64,000 bases of DNA from the NCBI GenBank assembly GCA_964035575.1, contig OZ037839.1, positions 1,687,220-1,751,219 on the forward strand. Reading direction: 5' to 3'. The notes beneath the pieces were generated by a model. The model saw nothing but the letters and a program-made list of their open reading frames with translations, did not search any database and was not told the DNA's origin. This document shows positions 1 to 9,946 of this stretch, one piece after another. Position numbers and translations under genes: made by a program. How positions within the stretch are numbered: the first letter of the stretch is position 1; the number at the start of each line of letters is the position of its first letter. This DNA is from Rhynchopus sp. YZ270_cl-10. Lineage: Eukaryota; Euglenozoa; Diplonemea; Diplonemida; Diplonemidae.

Positions 1-1731
1 GAGAACGGATGTTCTTCATTCGACTCTCCCGTACGAAGACGACTGCGAAGGTCAATGGCAAAGGCAGAGCTAACCTGAAGGGTATTGAAGCGGGGGTGGA
101 TAAGGAGAAAACCCTTGCTCTCACCCGAAGCAAAACTTTGACGGATTACGAGGCGGGGACGCTGCGACACATTGTAGCTGACGGTGCGATAACGGGGGTG
201 CGACTTGCGAGAGCGCGCATACGGGACTCGGCCATCTGCGTTCACTGCGAAGCGGGGGTGGACGAAAATCACAAACACTTGTGGTGGGAATGTGAAGCAT
301 GGAGTAGCATTCGTGCGGAGTACCCCTTGCTGTTGGACATTGACAGAACGACCTGGCCAAACTGTCTCGCTATCTGCGGCATGTGCACACCGGACACACC
401 TTTGGAATGCGCCCGTGTTGCAGACCTGCAGAAGATGATGGTGCGCATCCTCATCGCACGCTCCAAGTGGAGCAGACCGGAAGCGGCGAACCCGCGACTG
501 CAAGAAGACCGATACCCGTGGACGTGGGCACCGGAGTTGGACACGACGACGCAACACGCGAACAGTTTGGTGGACTACACCCCCCTGAAAAGGAGGTGGC
601 CGTATGGACGTGCTCTGCTGCTGGCGTTTGCCTCCTGGCTGGGTGGTTTACAATGGAGCGACGAAGCTGGACGTGAAGTCTCCCACATGGAGCTGCTCAT
701 CGACTTCGAGGTTGCCACAGGGATGGACATCCGACCTGGGGACAAGACCGGCAGAATAGCGCCGAAGCTGAAGCAGCCGAGGGCTGGGACTGGGGAAGAA
801 GACAACAATGGGGGGGAAGACGACGGGAGTGGGGAAGACGACGATGATGACGACGTGGTGCCAGTAGCGCTGGCCCACAGAGAAATGGCGAAGACGACCA
901 CCTTTGGGCATATGTTGGCTTCACTCAGAACCTTTTCGGAGAGCTCTCTCCATCCGGGGAAGGTGAAGGTAACGCATGTTCTCGCTTCGTTTGGGGCGAA
1001 CGCCATCACAGGCATCGACCGCCGTCCTATCTTTGCCGGCGGAGAAGAAACGTTGAAGGCATTGCGTGCGCTATACGATGCTGGTGTGGCGTACCGTCTG
1101 CAACGCAGCTCCGAAGGCATGTCTGAGGTGGAGCTCCGTGGTGGCGATAGAGCGAGAGGTACATGGATGGGGGAGTATTCTGCTGAGACGGCGTACCCCT
1201 CCACAGAAGTTAGAGGCAGGAGGGCACTACCATTCATCCAGCGGGCTGAACAGGAGACATCTGCGCATGCTCGCTACCGGCACCATGAGCACGTGCGTCC
1301 AGGGGATGCACCCGTGAAGGCACCTGAAGGAGCGGTTCCGATCTTCCAGTTTGCGATATATGTGCTGCACCGGAAGACGAAGTGTGATGCCTGCTCGAAG
1401 AACGCCCAGGCAGACCTGATGCATTGCTGCTTTGCGCACCACTCCAACGACGACGGCTTACCGATCCGACACGAAGCATGCACTAAGCATAGACTCTCGA
1501 GGTGCGGGAACTGTGTGCAAGAGAAGAGTACGCTGGAGCACTGCTGCCGCCGCCACCACGACACCTCGAAGGGGTGACAGACGACGCTGGGAGGCTTCTT
1601 CAAGAAGAAGCAGACGAAGCAGAAGGATGGGCACAGCAGGGGCGGTGATGGACTTATGTAACATCACCCCCACGATGTATTGTATCACCTATCTCGGATA
1701 GGGGTGCATGCATCGAAAACGGGCCCCCACC
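1..1731 (+). mobile_element. LINE insertion, 3' portion, joined to an LRR gene
   Basis: The element body is the ORF above plus about 150 bp of 3' untranslated sequence. Homology to the LRR genes at 21658 and 26652 begins sharply at 1732 (GTTGACGAAAAC), so the LINE 3' end is placed at about 1731. There is no poly(A) tail at the junction. The 5' end and any target-site duplication lie outside the window. The insertion removed or displaced the ubiquitin-like N-terminus of the LRR gene. Confidence 0.5.
3..1577 (+). CDS. 3' end of non-LTR retrotransposon (LINE) ORF, partial
   Basis: The frame is open to the left edge of the window, so this is the C-terminal part (about 520 residues) of a larger polyprotein. 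Near residues 65-105 there is a Cys-x2-Cys...His...Cys arrangement (CVHC...HKHLWWEC) preceded by Arg-rich RLARARIRDS. This resembles the zinc-binding segment that follows the reverse transcriptase of many non-LTR elements. An Asp/Glu-rich linker lies around residues 260-285. The last 75 residues carry three Cys/His clusters (CDAC, CCFAHH, CGNC...CCRRHH) that could bind nucleic acid. The catalytic domains would be upstream, outside the window. The LINE assignment rests on these motifs and general layout. It ends with TGA at 1575-1577. Confidence 0.6.
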   Translation, partial: ERMFFIRLSRTKTTAKVNGKGRANLKGIEAGVDKEKTLALTRSKTLTDYEAGTLRHIVADGAITGVRLARARIRDSAICVHCEAGVDENHKHLWWECEAWSSIRAEYPLLLDIDRTTWPNCLAICGMCTPDTPLECARVADLQKMMVRILIARSKWSRPEAANPRLQEDRYPWTWAPELDTTTQHANSLVDYTPLKRRWPYGRALLLAFASWLGGLQWSDEAGREVSHMELLIDFEVATGMDIRPGDKTGRIAPKLKQPRAGTGEEDNNGGEDDGSGEDDDDDDVVPVALAHREMAKTTTFGHMLASLRTFSESSLHPGKVKVTHVLASFGANAITGIDRRPIFAGGEETLKALRALYDAGVAYRLQRSSEGMSEVELRGGDRARGTWMGEYSAETAYPSTEVRGRRALPFIQRAEQETSAHARYRHHEHVRPGDAPVKAPEGAVPIFQFAIYVLHRKTKCDACSKNAQADLMHCCFAHHSNDDGLPIRHEACTKHRLSRCGNCVQEKSTLEHCCRRHHDTSKG

Positions 1732-2680
1732 GTTGACGAAAACGATGAAGTACGAAGCCATATCAGCTCTTCATGCATTGGGTGAGACAAACATCACAGC
1801 AGAACGGTTGCAGCAGGTGGAGGATCCGAAGGTGGCCAGCTTGCTTCTTCAGGCAGAAGTTGCGACTGAGATTCCAAAAGACTTCTTCTCAGGTAGTGAC
1901 GTAACGCGCATTGGTTTCAGTTGCGTACCCAATGTGGATGACAACTGTGGCATCACACTGCACCTGCCTGCATTACCCTGCGTCACCACGATTGGTGGCA
2001 GGTTTCTCTCCGAATGCGATACGTTGTCGGAAGCCGACCTCACCGGCCTGCAAGCAGTCACCACGATTAGTACCTTTTTTCTCAACAACTGCACAACGTT
2101 GTCGGAAGTAGACCTGACCAGCCTGCAAGCAGTCACCACGATTGGGAACTGTTTTCTCTCCTCCTGCACATCGTTGTCGAAAGTCGACCTGTCCGGCCTG
2201 CAATCAGTCACCACGATTGGTGTCTTTTTTCTCGACCACTGCACAACGTTGTCGGAAGTGGACCTGACTGGCCTGCAATCAGTCACCACGATTGGTGACT
2301 ATTTTCTCCACTACTGCACATCGTTGTCGAAGGTCAACCTCACCGGCCTGCAAGCAGTCACCGCCATTGGTAACGGGTTTCTCTCCGACTGCAGATCGTT
2401 GTCGAAAGTAGACCTGACCGGCCTGCAATCAGTCACCACAATTGGTGACTATTTTCTCTCCTCCTGCACAACGTTGTCGAAAGTCAACCTCACCGGCCTG
2501 CAAGCAGTCACCGCCATTGGTGACGGGTTTCTCTCCGAATGCAGATCGTTGTCGAAAGTAGACCTGACCGGCCTGCAAGCAGTCACCACGATTGGTGACA
2601 ATTTTCTCTCCGACTGCACAACGTTGTCGGAAGTCGACGGAAGGGACAAGTGCAGCAACGTTACGCAGCAGACTAGGTGA
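1732..2680 (+). pseudogene. 5'-truncated BspA-type LRR gene
   Basis: From 1732 the sequence is homologous to the middle and end of the LRR genes at 21658-23184 and 26652-29003. It carries the helical linker (KYEAISALHALGETNITAER) and nine 25-residue LRRs of the form DLTGLQxVTTIGxxFLxxC. It lacks the ubiquitin-like N-terminus because a LINE is fused at the 5' side. The first ATG left in frame is at 1745. The C-terminus differs from the intact copies: it ends in CSNVTQQTR instead of CSNVVRSRLGDVGF, which implies a small indel near 2660. The remaining array is open, so translation from a new start is possible, but a pseudogene is more likely. Confidence 0.75.
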
Positions 2681-2740
2681 CGTTGGTTTTTAGGGAAGTA
2701 AGAAAGCGGGAGTGGGCATTGGGGTGTTAGGAAGGATTGT

Positions 2741-3190
2741 GTGGCTTTCAACTTGCAGGGTATTAGTGGTGTGGCTGAAGCTGTCACGGTCATGACTCTG
2801 ACAAAGACATCTTCCTCACGTCGCATTCAAGACACCGTGCTGTCACCTCAGGCCCTCAACGATGTGCCACATGGCAGCACCCCGGCGGCGAAGCTGGCAT
2901 CACCCAACAATCTTGAGAAAAAACGGCTTTCTGATGGGTTTTCCTCTTTCGAAAAGAATGCACGCCAAAGAAGCTACTGGGAAGAGGTCGAAGCGAATAC
3001 GACATTAGAAGGGAGTGTGAAGCAACCTCTTCCACGATGCGTTGATTTGCTGGCTAGAATTCGGGAGTTGAACCTGGAAATCGCTTCGTTACAACATTAG
3101 AAGCATGTGGCCGCACAGAAGGAGGACATGGCCATACAAGCTACGTCCGCAAAGCTAGAGCAGGAACGTCACGCTGTGATCGTCGAGGAG
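2741..3190 (+). pseudogene. Broken coiled-coil-like coding fragment
   Basis: This frame looks protein-like: Ser/Lys-rich, then heptad-like stretches (LLARIRELNLEIASLQ, followed after an in-frame TAG at about 3098 by AAQKEDMAIQATSAKLEQER). The stop interrupts what reads as one continuous helix. A TTGCAG at 2752-2757 could be an old splice acceptor. No family is recognised. The 3' UTR of the LRR copy upstream stays similar to the other LRR genes only to about 2725, so this fragment was juxtaposed later. Confidence 0.4.
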
Positions 3191-3600
3191 CATGCGAGAA
3201 GGGCAGGGGGTGTTATTTTTGGGCTATTTTCTGCTATATTCTGCTATTTTGGGGTCGTCAGCCACACCAATTAGGGTGAAAATCCAAAATTCTGGAAAAA
3301 ACTGGTTTTTCTGGTTGTCTCTCCTGGGTGGTGAAAACTGGTGTTTATGGCGAAAACCTTCACCGTTGACGGACACAGTCCCTTTTTTCTGGTTTTTCGG
3401 GGGTGGGGCCGGTGTCTTATCCAGGAATCCAGATTTCAAGATTGGGGGGGTCAGCTTGTTTTTTGCCTAAAAATATTTTCCGCGCTGCTCACCGGGGAAG
3501 ACATTGGGAACATAGGGACTGTATAAAATGGCCCCGCAGGCGAAAAATTTTTAGGGCGCGGTGTAAAAATCTAGCTTTTTACTGCCATTAGCCACTATAA
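3191..3600. other. Gene-free AT-rich stretch
   Basis: No coding signal. It contains the motif GGCCCCGCAGGCGAAAAATT (3529-3550), a variant of the GCCTGCGGCGCC core found in several other repeats in the window (4690, 15346, 15928, 47440, 49497, 49596 and 49832). It runs directly into the foldback element at 3601. Confidence 0.5.
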
Positions 3601-4675
3601 TAGGCAGCGTCCGCAAACCACCCCCCCCTAAAGGTCACTTTTCGATTTATTTGGATTTCAGATATTTTCTACTCCGTCTTTTTGCTCGATTTTTGTTTCA
3701 ATGAACTCAGAGTAAAGTTTCTGAGTTCATTAAAACCAAAATCGAGCAAAAAGACCAATCTCACATTTTATTAAATGGCAAAACCTTTGTTAAAACCTGT
3801 GTTAGACCGATTTTCCCCGTGTATTTTTGTATACAACAGACGAAGCGGTACGCGTACGGTTGTAAAGAAATTTTATTATTTTGAGGATTTTGCTGGGAAA
3901 ATCGGCAAAAATACATGGTCAAAAGTGCAAAATTCCTTCGCCAATGGATTTTTTGGGTGCCTGTTATACCTAGAGAATGTGGTCAGATTACTCTTCAGAC
4001 CATCGGATATTACTTTTTTTTCCGGTTTTTAGGGGAGCCTATACCGGTAATTTAGGCTCCTTTTGATTTTAAATTGAAATTTCTAAGTCTTTTTTGACCT
4101 ACGACCCCGGCAATGCATTTTTTGGGACTCTGTGGACTCAAATGAGCAAAAATTTAAACAAAATGCTGCCCGTTGGCACATTTAAACGCACATTTTGTTG
4201 AAAATTGTCATTTTACACTGGATTTGCCTTTGCCATTTTCAGTTTTTTTGCAGATTTTTTTCAAAAAAAAATTGAAGAAAAAAGGCTCAAAAGTGCCTGA
4301 AACCCGGCGGAAAGTGATTTTTGGTGAGGTATATAGGGTAGTTTCATCTATTTTTGGGTTTTTTTGCCGAAAGGCGCCAAATTTTCCGAGCCAAATGAAG
4401 GAATAGCCGGTGCATAGGCTCCCCTACGGTTTTTCCGCCAAAATCCTCAAAAAACAGGGGAAAAATTTTCTAACACAGGTTTTAACAAAGGTTTTGCCAT
4501 TTAATAAAATGTGAGATTGGTCTTTTTGCTCGATTTTGGTTTTAATGAACTCAGAAACTTTACTCTGAGTTCATTGAAACAAAAATCGAGCAAAAAGACG
4601 GAGTAGAAAATATCTGAAATCCAAATAAATCGAAAAGTGACCTTTAGGGGGGGGGTGGTTTGCGGACGCTGCCTA
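3601..4675. mobile_element. Foldback element with inverted arms of about 225 bp
   Basis: The left arm (3601 to about 3825) starts TAGGCAGCGTCCGCAAACC. The right arm (about 4452-4675) is its near-perfect inverse, ending GGTTTGCGGACGCTGCCTA. Each arm contains a smaller internal palindrome around AACTCAGA/TCTGAGTT (3704-3735 and 4545-4578). The roughly 625-bp centre has no credible ORF. Flanks are AT-rich (TATAA/ATTATA) and a target duplication cannot be set with confidence. It is probably a non-autonomous DNA element. Confidence 0.75.
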
Positions 4676-4830
4676 ATTATATAAAAAATGGCGCCGCAGG
4701 CAAAATAATTTAAGGTACAGCCTGGATGGTGCGGGATTTCATGGTGTCGTCAGCACCCCATTTCCCAAAGGTACTCCCGTGGTTCAACCACGGTTCTACC
4801 AGGCGGGGGAAAAATTGCGCTCACCCTACG

Positions 4831-5006
4831 GTGCTGGCGGAGCAGGCATCAATGGAGCGTACGATCGACACCGTGCACGACATCGCAGTGTTGCTAGCCA
4901 GCTACGACACGCAAGGTGTGGCCGACATGCTCCTCGCCAAGGAGGGCCAGCTCCCAGGCAAGATGCATCGTACGCTCGGTACAATGGAGCAGAACCTCCG
5001 TAAAGT
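4831..5006 (+). pseudogene. Fossil fragment of the cyclase-like membrane protein
   Basis: In frame, residues AEQASMERTIDTVHDIAVLL and the next 35 align without gaps to the linker between the membrane part and the cyclase domain of the proteins at 6322 and 13234 (EQASMAQTISTVQEIASLL...). Shared positions include YD, LP, TL and NLR. Nothing on either side matches the rest of the gene. It is therefore an isolated relic of a third paralogue lying 1.3 kb upstream of the intact gene. Confidence 0.7.
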
Positions 5007-5044
5007 CAGAAAAAAAACCCCCCCTGCGGAAAAAAGGAATAAAA

Positions 5045-5099
5045 CATTTCTATTCCCGCCTACTCCCGTCTCCAATTCAAAGGGCCTCCGGTCCGCAGG
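5045..5099 (+). repeat. 55-bp interspersed repeat
   Basis: Starts CATTTCTATTCCCGCCTACT and ends CCTCCGGTCCGCAGG. Near-identical copies sit at 21441-21495 and 26435-26489, upstream of the two LRR genes. The present copy directly follows the cyclase-like relic. Its role is unknown; it may be a piece of a shared leader or of a small mobile repeat. Confidence 0.6.
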
Positions 5100-5625
5100 T
5101 CTACGCAACAAGTACACAACAAGTGCGCAATATTCCTGTATTTTTTTTTTTTTTTCGTGCACAAGTGCGCAACAAGTACGCAGCAAGTACGCAAAATGGG
5201 GTTTTCAGGAGCACCAAAAACACTGTTTTTTTCACCCCCTAGTGCACAGCTGTTTCAGTAGATTGGTACCGTTTTTCCATTTTTTCGCCGATTTTCCCCA
5301 AAATTAGCGCGACCCCTGATTCCATTTCACCTATTTTGCTGTTTATTTTTGCGATGTCTACTGACTGTTACACAGAACACAAAGTTGGTGTGGCAGCGGT
5401 TACTGTGGGGGTAAACCGGTAGAAACACGGTAGAAACACGGGGAATCGGTTGGGGGTTCCCTTTTTTGGAAAATTTTTTTTTGTTTTTTTACCAGGGGGC
5501 TTCTCTATGTTGTAGGCATACAGAGGCACATATTTGACAGACCGGAGCCGGAACTGGCTGGGATGTCACGGAACTGACAAAAAAAGTGGTTTTCGACCAC
5601 GCAACTGTACTGTACTCCCAATCCC

Positions 5626-5777
5626 CTGTGTATACTGTGTATACTGTGTATACTGTGTATACTGTGTATACTGTGTATACTGTGTATACTGTGTATACTG
5701 TGTATACTGTGTATACTGTGTATACTGTGTATACTGTGTATACTGTGTATACTGTGTATACTGTGTATACTGTGTAT
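5626..5777 (+). repeat. Microsatellite, 9-bp unit (GTGTATACT)n
   Basis: About 16-17 perfect copies of GTGTATACT. The array lies between two direct copies of a 34-bp sequence beginning GGTAGAAACACGGTAGAAAC (about 5418-5456 and 5939-5972), so repeat and flanks may form one element. Long open frames here are by-products of the repeat. Confidence 0.95.
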
Positions 5778-6321
5778 GCGGAAATTGACCAAAAACGAGA
5801 ACTTGTCCATTTCGGCAAATTGACCCCACCACTGGCCGGACGGATTCCGGAAATGCAAATGCCGGCGTTTAAAAGCTCACCAGCGAAAAAAACGGAATTT
5901 TTCCAACATCTGGAACCCCCCTTTACGGAGCGACAACTGGTAGAAACACGGTAGAAACACGGGGAATCGGTTAAGGCGCCACACCAAAAGTTGTGCTGGG
6001 CATTTTGTCCGAATTGGGAACCATATTGCACGTATTACTTTACGTGTATACACCAGCAAGACTGGGACTTTGGTTATTTATACCTTGCGGTGCAACACAC
6101 AGGACTTGCCTGCACTCCCATGTCTAAGAAACCCTCCACAAACCAGTTCTTTACAGGGTACACCAATGATATTGTAACGTCTTCCTGCACGAGTTGTTGA
6201 TACTGCACGAAGTATACAGGACTCTGGCCACATAGGGTTGCAGGGGAGCTTTTGTGGAAGTGTCATTCTGTGTGCCAACACCTCTAGCGTGTCGCCGTAG
6301 CTCCGCACGTCGCGTGCCGTA

Positions 6322-8142
6322 ATGGCGGCAATCTGTCGTTGCTTTGAATCGCTCGTGTCGCTGGATGGCACGCTGAGCAAGAAGGAGACCGCAAAGCGCA
6401 AGATCTTCTTCATGTACCCAGTCATCGGCTTAATGTTCATAATTAGTGGTATAATAACCCGGCGCAACGAGCTGAGCGGCCAGTACGTGTCCATTATGAA
6501 CTATGCTTGTTCGCTTGCGTCCTTTACGTTTTCCATTACGTTGATTCTGTGCAAGGTGCCGCTGAACACGTCTATTGTGGTGGGCGTGATGTACTTTCAG
6601 TGCATCCTGATGTTCACCGGTGACTTGACTGGACGCTCGCTGGGGTACGAACGCTGGCCGATAATTGTGGTCGGTGTGGACTACCTGCTTGTGATGGAAG
6701 TGCCTACGAGGTACACGACAGGGCTCGTCTGCGTTACTCTGGTCTGGCTGTTTATCATGGCCCTGGAGCAAAGCTACAGGTTCGGCATCTTGGACATGCC
6801 AGGCCTCATGCCGCAGGAGGGCGAGTACGGCCGCAAGGAGTACTACCGCATGCTGACCGACTGCGAGTCCCCACCCTGCGCAACAGGGAAGTTCCCACCC
6901 ACAACCTACTACGTCTCCAGTGCGGTCTTCATCATCGACTTCTTCGCAACACGAGGCTTTGCACGCAACGTGCTGAAGGAGCAGGCGTCCATGGCACAGA
7001 CAATCAGCACCGTGCAGGAGATCGCCTCCCTCCTAGCTGGCTACGACGTGGAGAAGGTGGCGGAGCTGCTGGAGGCGCATGGAACGGACCTGCCTGAGGG
7101 GATGCTTCTTGCACTCAGTACGTTGGAGGCGAACCTGCGTGTGTACAAGGCGTACCTCCCGCAGACGTGTCTGCCTTTTGACAAAGGGTCCAGCGAGGAC
7201 ACCGACGGTCAGAAGTTAACAGAAGAGAACCAGATGGAAGCGTCCATGACTGGGTCCGACTCTATGTCGATCACTAATTCGCTTGTGATGAAGATGGCGA
7301 CACGCGTGCAGCCCTTGGGCATCACTTCTATCAAAGCGACGCTGATGACGCTCAACATGAAAGACACACTGCACCAGCTGGAAGAGGACAGCACCCGCTT
7401 CAGCGACCTCTTCACGTCGATGATGCTCAAGACATTGGGCGCAACGGATTCACAGAAAGGCATGGTGGACGTGTTCATCGGTGACCGCATCCACTGCTCC
7501 TTCAACGCGTCAAAGCGCTGTGCCAGCCACGCCAACTGTGCACTCTACGCTGCTGCAGCATTGGTGCGCATCGAGTCAGCAGACGACTGCGCTCCCGTGA
7601 ACATCGGCATCGCAACAGGGAAGGTGCTCCGTGGCGACATGGGCTGTGAGATGATGCGCCGCTTCAGCATGATCGGCACTCTCGTACGCGACGTGAACGG
7701 GATGGAACGTGCGGGGCGCATCCTCGGCTGCGATGTGCTCTGCAACCGCCTCTGCTTCAGCGACGGGGAGCTGGAGCACCAGCTGCGCCTTATCCCACGC
7801 AAGGTGGAGGTGGACGCGGGGTGTGACGAGGAGGTGGTGGCCGAGCTGGTGGTGAAGGAGGGCAACATCGACATCTCGATCGCTGACGAGTGGATGTACA
7901 TGATTGGGGGGAAGAAGGACTGGGATGCGTACAACAGCTCTGTGCGTGCGTACTTCAAGGGCGAAGCCTCTGCTGCAGACGTTGCAGCAGCAGCATATGA
8001 AGCGTCTGCAGCAAGCACAGAAAAGAAGCAGCCACCTGCGAGGATGTTTGTTTCAGATGAAAAGGACGAGACGCTTCGCCTCCCTCTCCGTGTTCTAAAT
8101 AATGAAAGCAGGTTCGATGCGATGTGCATACGTAGTGTCTGA
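6322..8142 (+). CDS. Multi-pass membrane protein with degenerate class III cyclase domain (copy 1)
   Basis: 606 residues. About six hydrophobic segments lie at residues 28-46, 55-78, 84-102, 112-128, 131-150 and 197-210. They are followed by a conserved block (DMPGLMPQEGEYGRKEYYR, 158-176) and a helical linker (218-283). Residues 338-480 resemble an adenylate/guanylate cyclase fold: FIGDRIHCSF matches the second metal Asp loop, NIGIATGKVLRGDMG matches the glycine-rich strand, and VNGMER keeps the Asn-x3-Arg pair. The first metal-binding Asp appears to be Asn (about 345). The domain may therefore be catalytically weak or regulatory; that is inference. The start ATG follows a short leader. The paralogue is at 13234, and no intron is evident. 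Confidence 0.75.
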   Translation: MAAICRCFESLVSLDGTLSKKETAKRKIFFMYPVIGLMFIISGIITRRNELSGQYVSIMNYACSLASFTFSITLILCKVPLNTSIVVGVMYFQCILMFTGDLTGRSLGYERWPIIVVGVDYLLVMEVPTRYTTGLVCVTLVWLFIMALEQSYRFGILDMPGLMPQEGEYGRKEYYRMLTDCESPPCATGKFPPTTYYVSSAVFIIDFFATRGFARNVLKEQASMAQTISTVQEIASLLAGYDVEKVAELLEAHGTDLPEGMLLALSTLEANLRVYKAYLPQTCLPFDKGSSEDTDGQKLTEENQMEASMTGSDSMSITNSLVMKMATRVQPLGITSIKATLMTLNMKDTLHQLEEDSTRFSDLFTSMMLKTLGATDSQKGMVDVFIGDRIHCSFNASKRCASHANCALYAAAALVRIESADDCAPVNIGIATGKVLRGDMGCEMMRRFSMIGTLVRDVNGMERAGRILGCDVLCNRLCFSDGELEHQLRLIPRKVEVDAGCDEEVVAELVVKEGNIDISIADEWMYMIGGKKDWDAYNSSVRAYFKGEASAADVAAAAYEASAASTEKKQPPARMFVSDEKDETLRLPLRVLNNESRFDAMCIRSV

Positions 8143-8395
8143 TCGATGTCCACGAGTCTTTTTTATCGCGCGTATTTTCTTTTTCTTTCTGAGGCTTACA
8201 CAAAAAAAAAAAAAAAAAAAAAAAAAAGCGAGACCCGTCGAGGAAACAGCGTTCTTTCCAGACGTTAATCTTCGCGTTCTGTTTTCCTTTATTTATTTCG
8301 ACTAAGCTGCGTTTTTAGCAGCAGGTCAACTAATCTTTGTTTGACACATCCGGCGTAATGATGTTATATCATTTGATATACGCCCTATGTCCGAT
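8143..8395. other. 3' flank of cyclase-like gene, gene-free
   Basis: Holds a 26-nt A tract (about 8202-8227) soon after the stop codon, then AT-rich sequence. The A tract may be a genomic poly(A) of an inserted retroposed sequence or simple low complexity; nothing decides between them. Confidence 0.4.
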
Positions 8396-8499
8396 TACCG
8401 TATTCGTACAAATTATCGACCGTACTAATGTTCGACCTTTTCAGGATTTTTCTGGAAGTTCGACCTTTTTTACGGTCGATAATTTGCACGAATACAGTA
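8396..8499. mobile_element. MITE, palindromic, TACCGTATTCG termini
   Basis: Left end TACCGTATTCGTACAAATT, right end AATTTGCACGAATACAGTA, nearly perfect inverts. Arms continue through TATCGACCGTA/TACGGTCGATA. Both ends begin with TA, as expected for a Tc1/mariner-like TA target. A half copy lies at 18702-18760. Confidence 0.7.
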
Positions 8500-8519
8500 T
8501 TTATTTCCCACAAGATTTT

Positions 8520-8700
8520 CGTTCTCCGGCCTCCTCTACTATTAGGGCGGGCCTCCGCCTTACACACAGTCGCCCGTCTGTGCAACATCCCTTGGGATCC
8601 GGAACCCATTTCCCGCATCTGCCACCTGGGAGTATAGGCGACGACCGTCGCCCAACTTTTACATACCCGCGCTACACTATGCACATGCTCGAACACGTCG
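8520..8700 (-). pseudogene. Possible F-box-like fragment
   Basis: On the minus strand a frame reads DDVFEHVHSVARVCKSW, which resembles the end of an F-box motif (hydrophobic, then VARVCKSW). It is followed by Arg/Gly-rich sequence. No start or full domain is present. The match is short and may be chance. Confidence 0.2.
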
Positions 8701-8719
8701 TCGTACGTGCCAAACTTGC

Positions 8720-9047
8720 GAACACCGGCTGGGGAAAAGACATCATCCTTAGCAACTTGTGGAGACCCACACAGCTGAGCTCAATTTGACTCAATATTCT
8801 AAAAATGCGTGTTTGATGCAGTCCTTTTCCGCATTTGGTTATGAAGCATGCTGGGCAGTAGTGTGGAAAAAAAGAATAAAGGTTTTACGGAGACGCTAAT
8901 GCACGGAGTCTATGGATGCTTCTTCGGTGCAGGCAGCGTTGGCCATACCTTGAAGGTTACCTATCCACTGTATGTTACGGCTCTTCAGGATTGCTTGGAA
9001 AGAACTTGTGTATTTGAGTCTAATGATTGATTTTTTTTTTTTGTCTT
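8720..9047. other. Gene-free stretch
   Basis: No coding or structural signal beyond short open frames and a T tract just before the hAT-like element. Confidence 0.4.
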
Positions 9048-9055
9048 GACTACAG

Positions 9056-9841
9056 CAGTGTTTTTTCTAGGATTCGGGGTTTTTGGCTGACGGGGGGGCA
9101 CAGGGCAAAAAAGTGCATATTTTTTTTTTCTCGCGGTTGACCATGCAACAGGGGAGTATATAGGTTTTGTGGGTTTTCGTAGATCAAAACTCGGTCGAGC
9201 CCGGGCGCACTTCGCACGCCCGGGTCCGCAAACCAGCTCAAGTTGGGGCCTCCGGCAATGTGAGAATTCCTCGGTTTTTTTGTCCGACTGCGGAGTTCGG
9301 CACTTCATTGATATTTGCACCAGGCACACGTGGTACACGAATTGTCAGTAACCTCAGTACATTTACAAGAGAAACGGCGGTCATGGCACCCAAAGGTTCC
9401 TGGCGAAGCCACGGTACGCAACATTTCTAAAAAAATTTGACATAAAATGGCACTGTCGTTGGTAATTATCGTCAGTTTCCGCAAATTTTACGTACGTATT
9501 TTGCTAAAACGAAAGTTTCTGGCGAAGCCACGGTACGCAACATTTCTAAAAATTGCGCTTAAAATTGCACATTTTTACTGCCAAACTATGTCACCTTCGA
9601 CGCAAAACAGTTATGTTGCTACGGAAACGCCGACTCCCCTTACTTCCTGGTGAGACTCGCGAGAGCATGATGGGGAAGGTGAAGGGGGGCAGAGTGGTAG
9701 GGGTGGGTCACCCACCCCTACCACTCTGCCCCCCCGCCCCCCCCACAGAGATTTCACGGGGGGGCACGCCCCCCCTCGAAATCTCAAAAAAGTCTGACGG
9801 GGGGGCGCGCGCCCCCCCGCCCCCCCTCCAGAAAAAACACT
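9056..9841. mobile_element. hAT-like non-autonomous element
   Basis: The left end CAGTGTTTTTTCT and the right end AGAAAAAACACT are inverted repeats. The flanks carry the same 8-bp word GACTACAG (9048-9055 and 9842-9849), the target-duplication length of hAT transposons. The interior has two related blocks around TCTGGCGAAGCCACGGTACG (about 9398 and 9518); a related inverted copy is at about 49870-49960. A perfect 24-bp GC hairpin with a 3-nt loop occupies 9684-9734. No transposase ORF is present. Confidence 0.7.
9684..9734. repeat. Perfect 24-bp GC-rich hairpin
   Basis: The left arm GGGGGGCAGAGTGGTAGGGG plus TGGG is separated by TCA from its exact inverse. It lies inside the hAT-like element. 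Further G/C runs (9741-9835) make several more potential stems. Confidence 0.9.
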
Positions 9842-9890
9842 GACTACAGTAATCCGTTTACACCACAATTAAAAATGAAGTAAAAAAATA

Positions 9891-9946
9891 GTGGAGCACA
9901 CTCTAGGGTGGCTACACTAATAAAACCAAGTTTTCAAAAAAAAAAA
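9891..9946 (+). repeat. SINE-like repeat, family S1
   Basis: Starts GTGGAGCACACTCTAGGGTG, continues GCTACACTAATA and ends CAAGTTTTC followed by an A tail. Copies at 11672, 12764, 16231, 20652, 32756 and weaker ones at 53421 and 53678 share this layout. Short length, an A-rich tail and scatter suggest a SINE or other retroposed small RNA. Confidence 0.7.

Noticed and set aside
5626-5777. CRISPR-like array
   Set aside because: Unit of 9 bp without spacers; this and the other arrays are simple tandem repeats in eukaryotic DNA.
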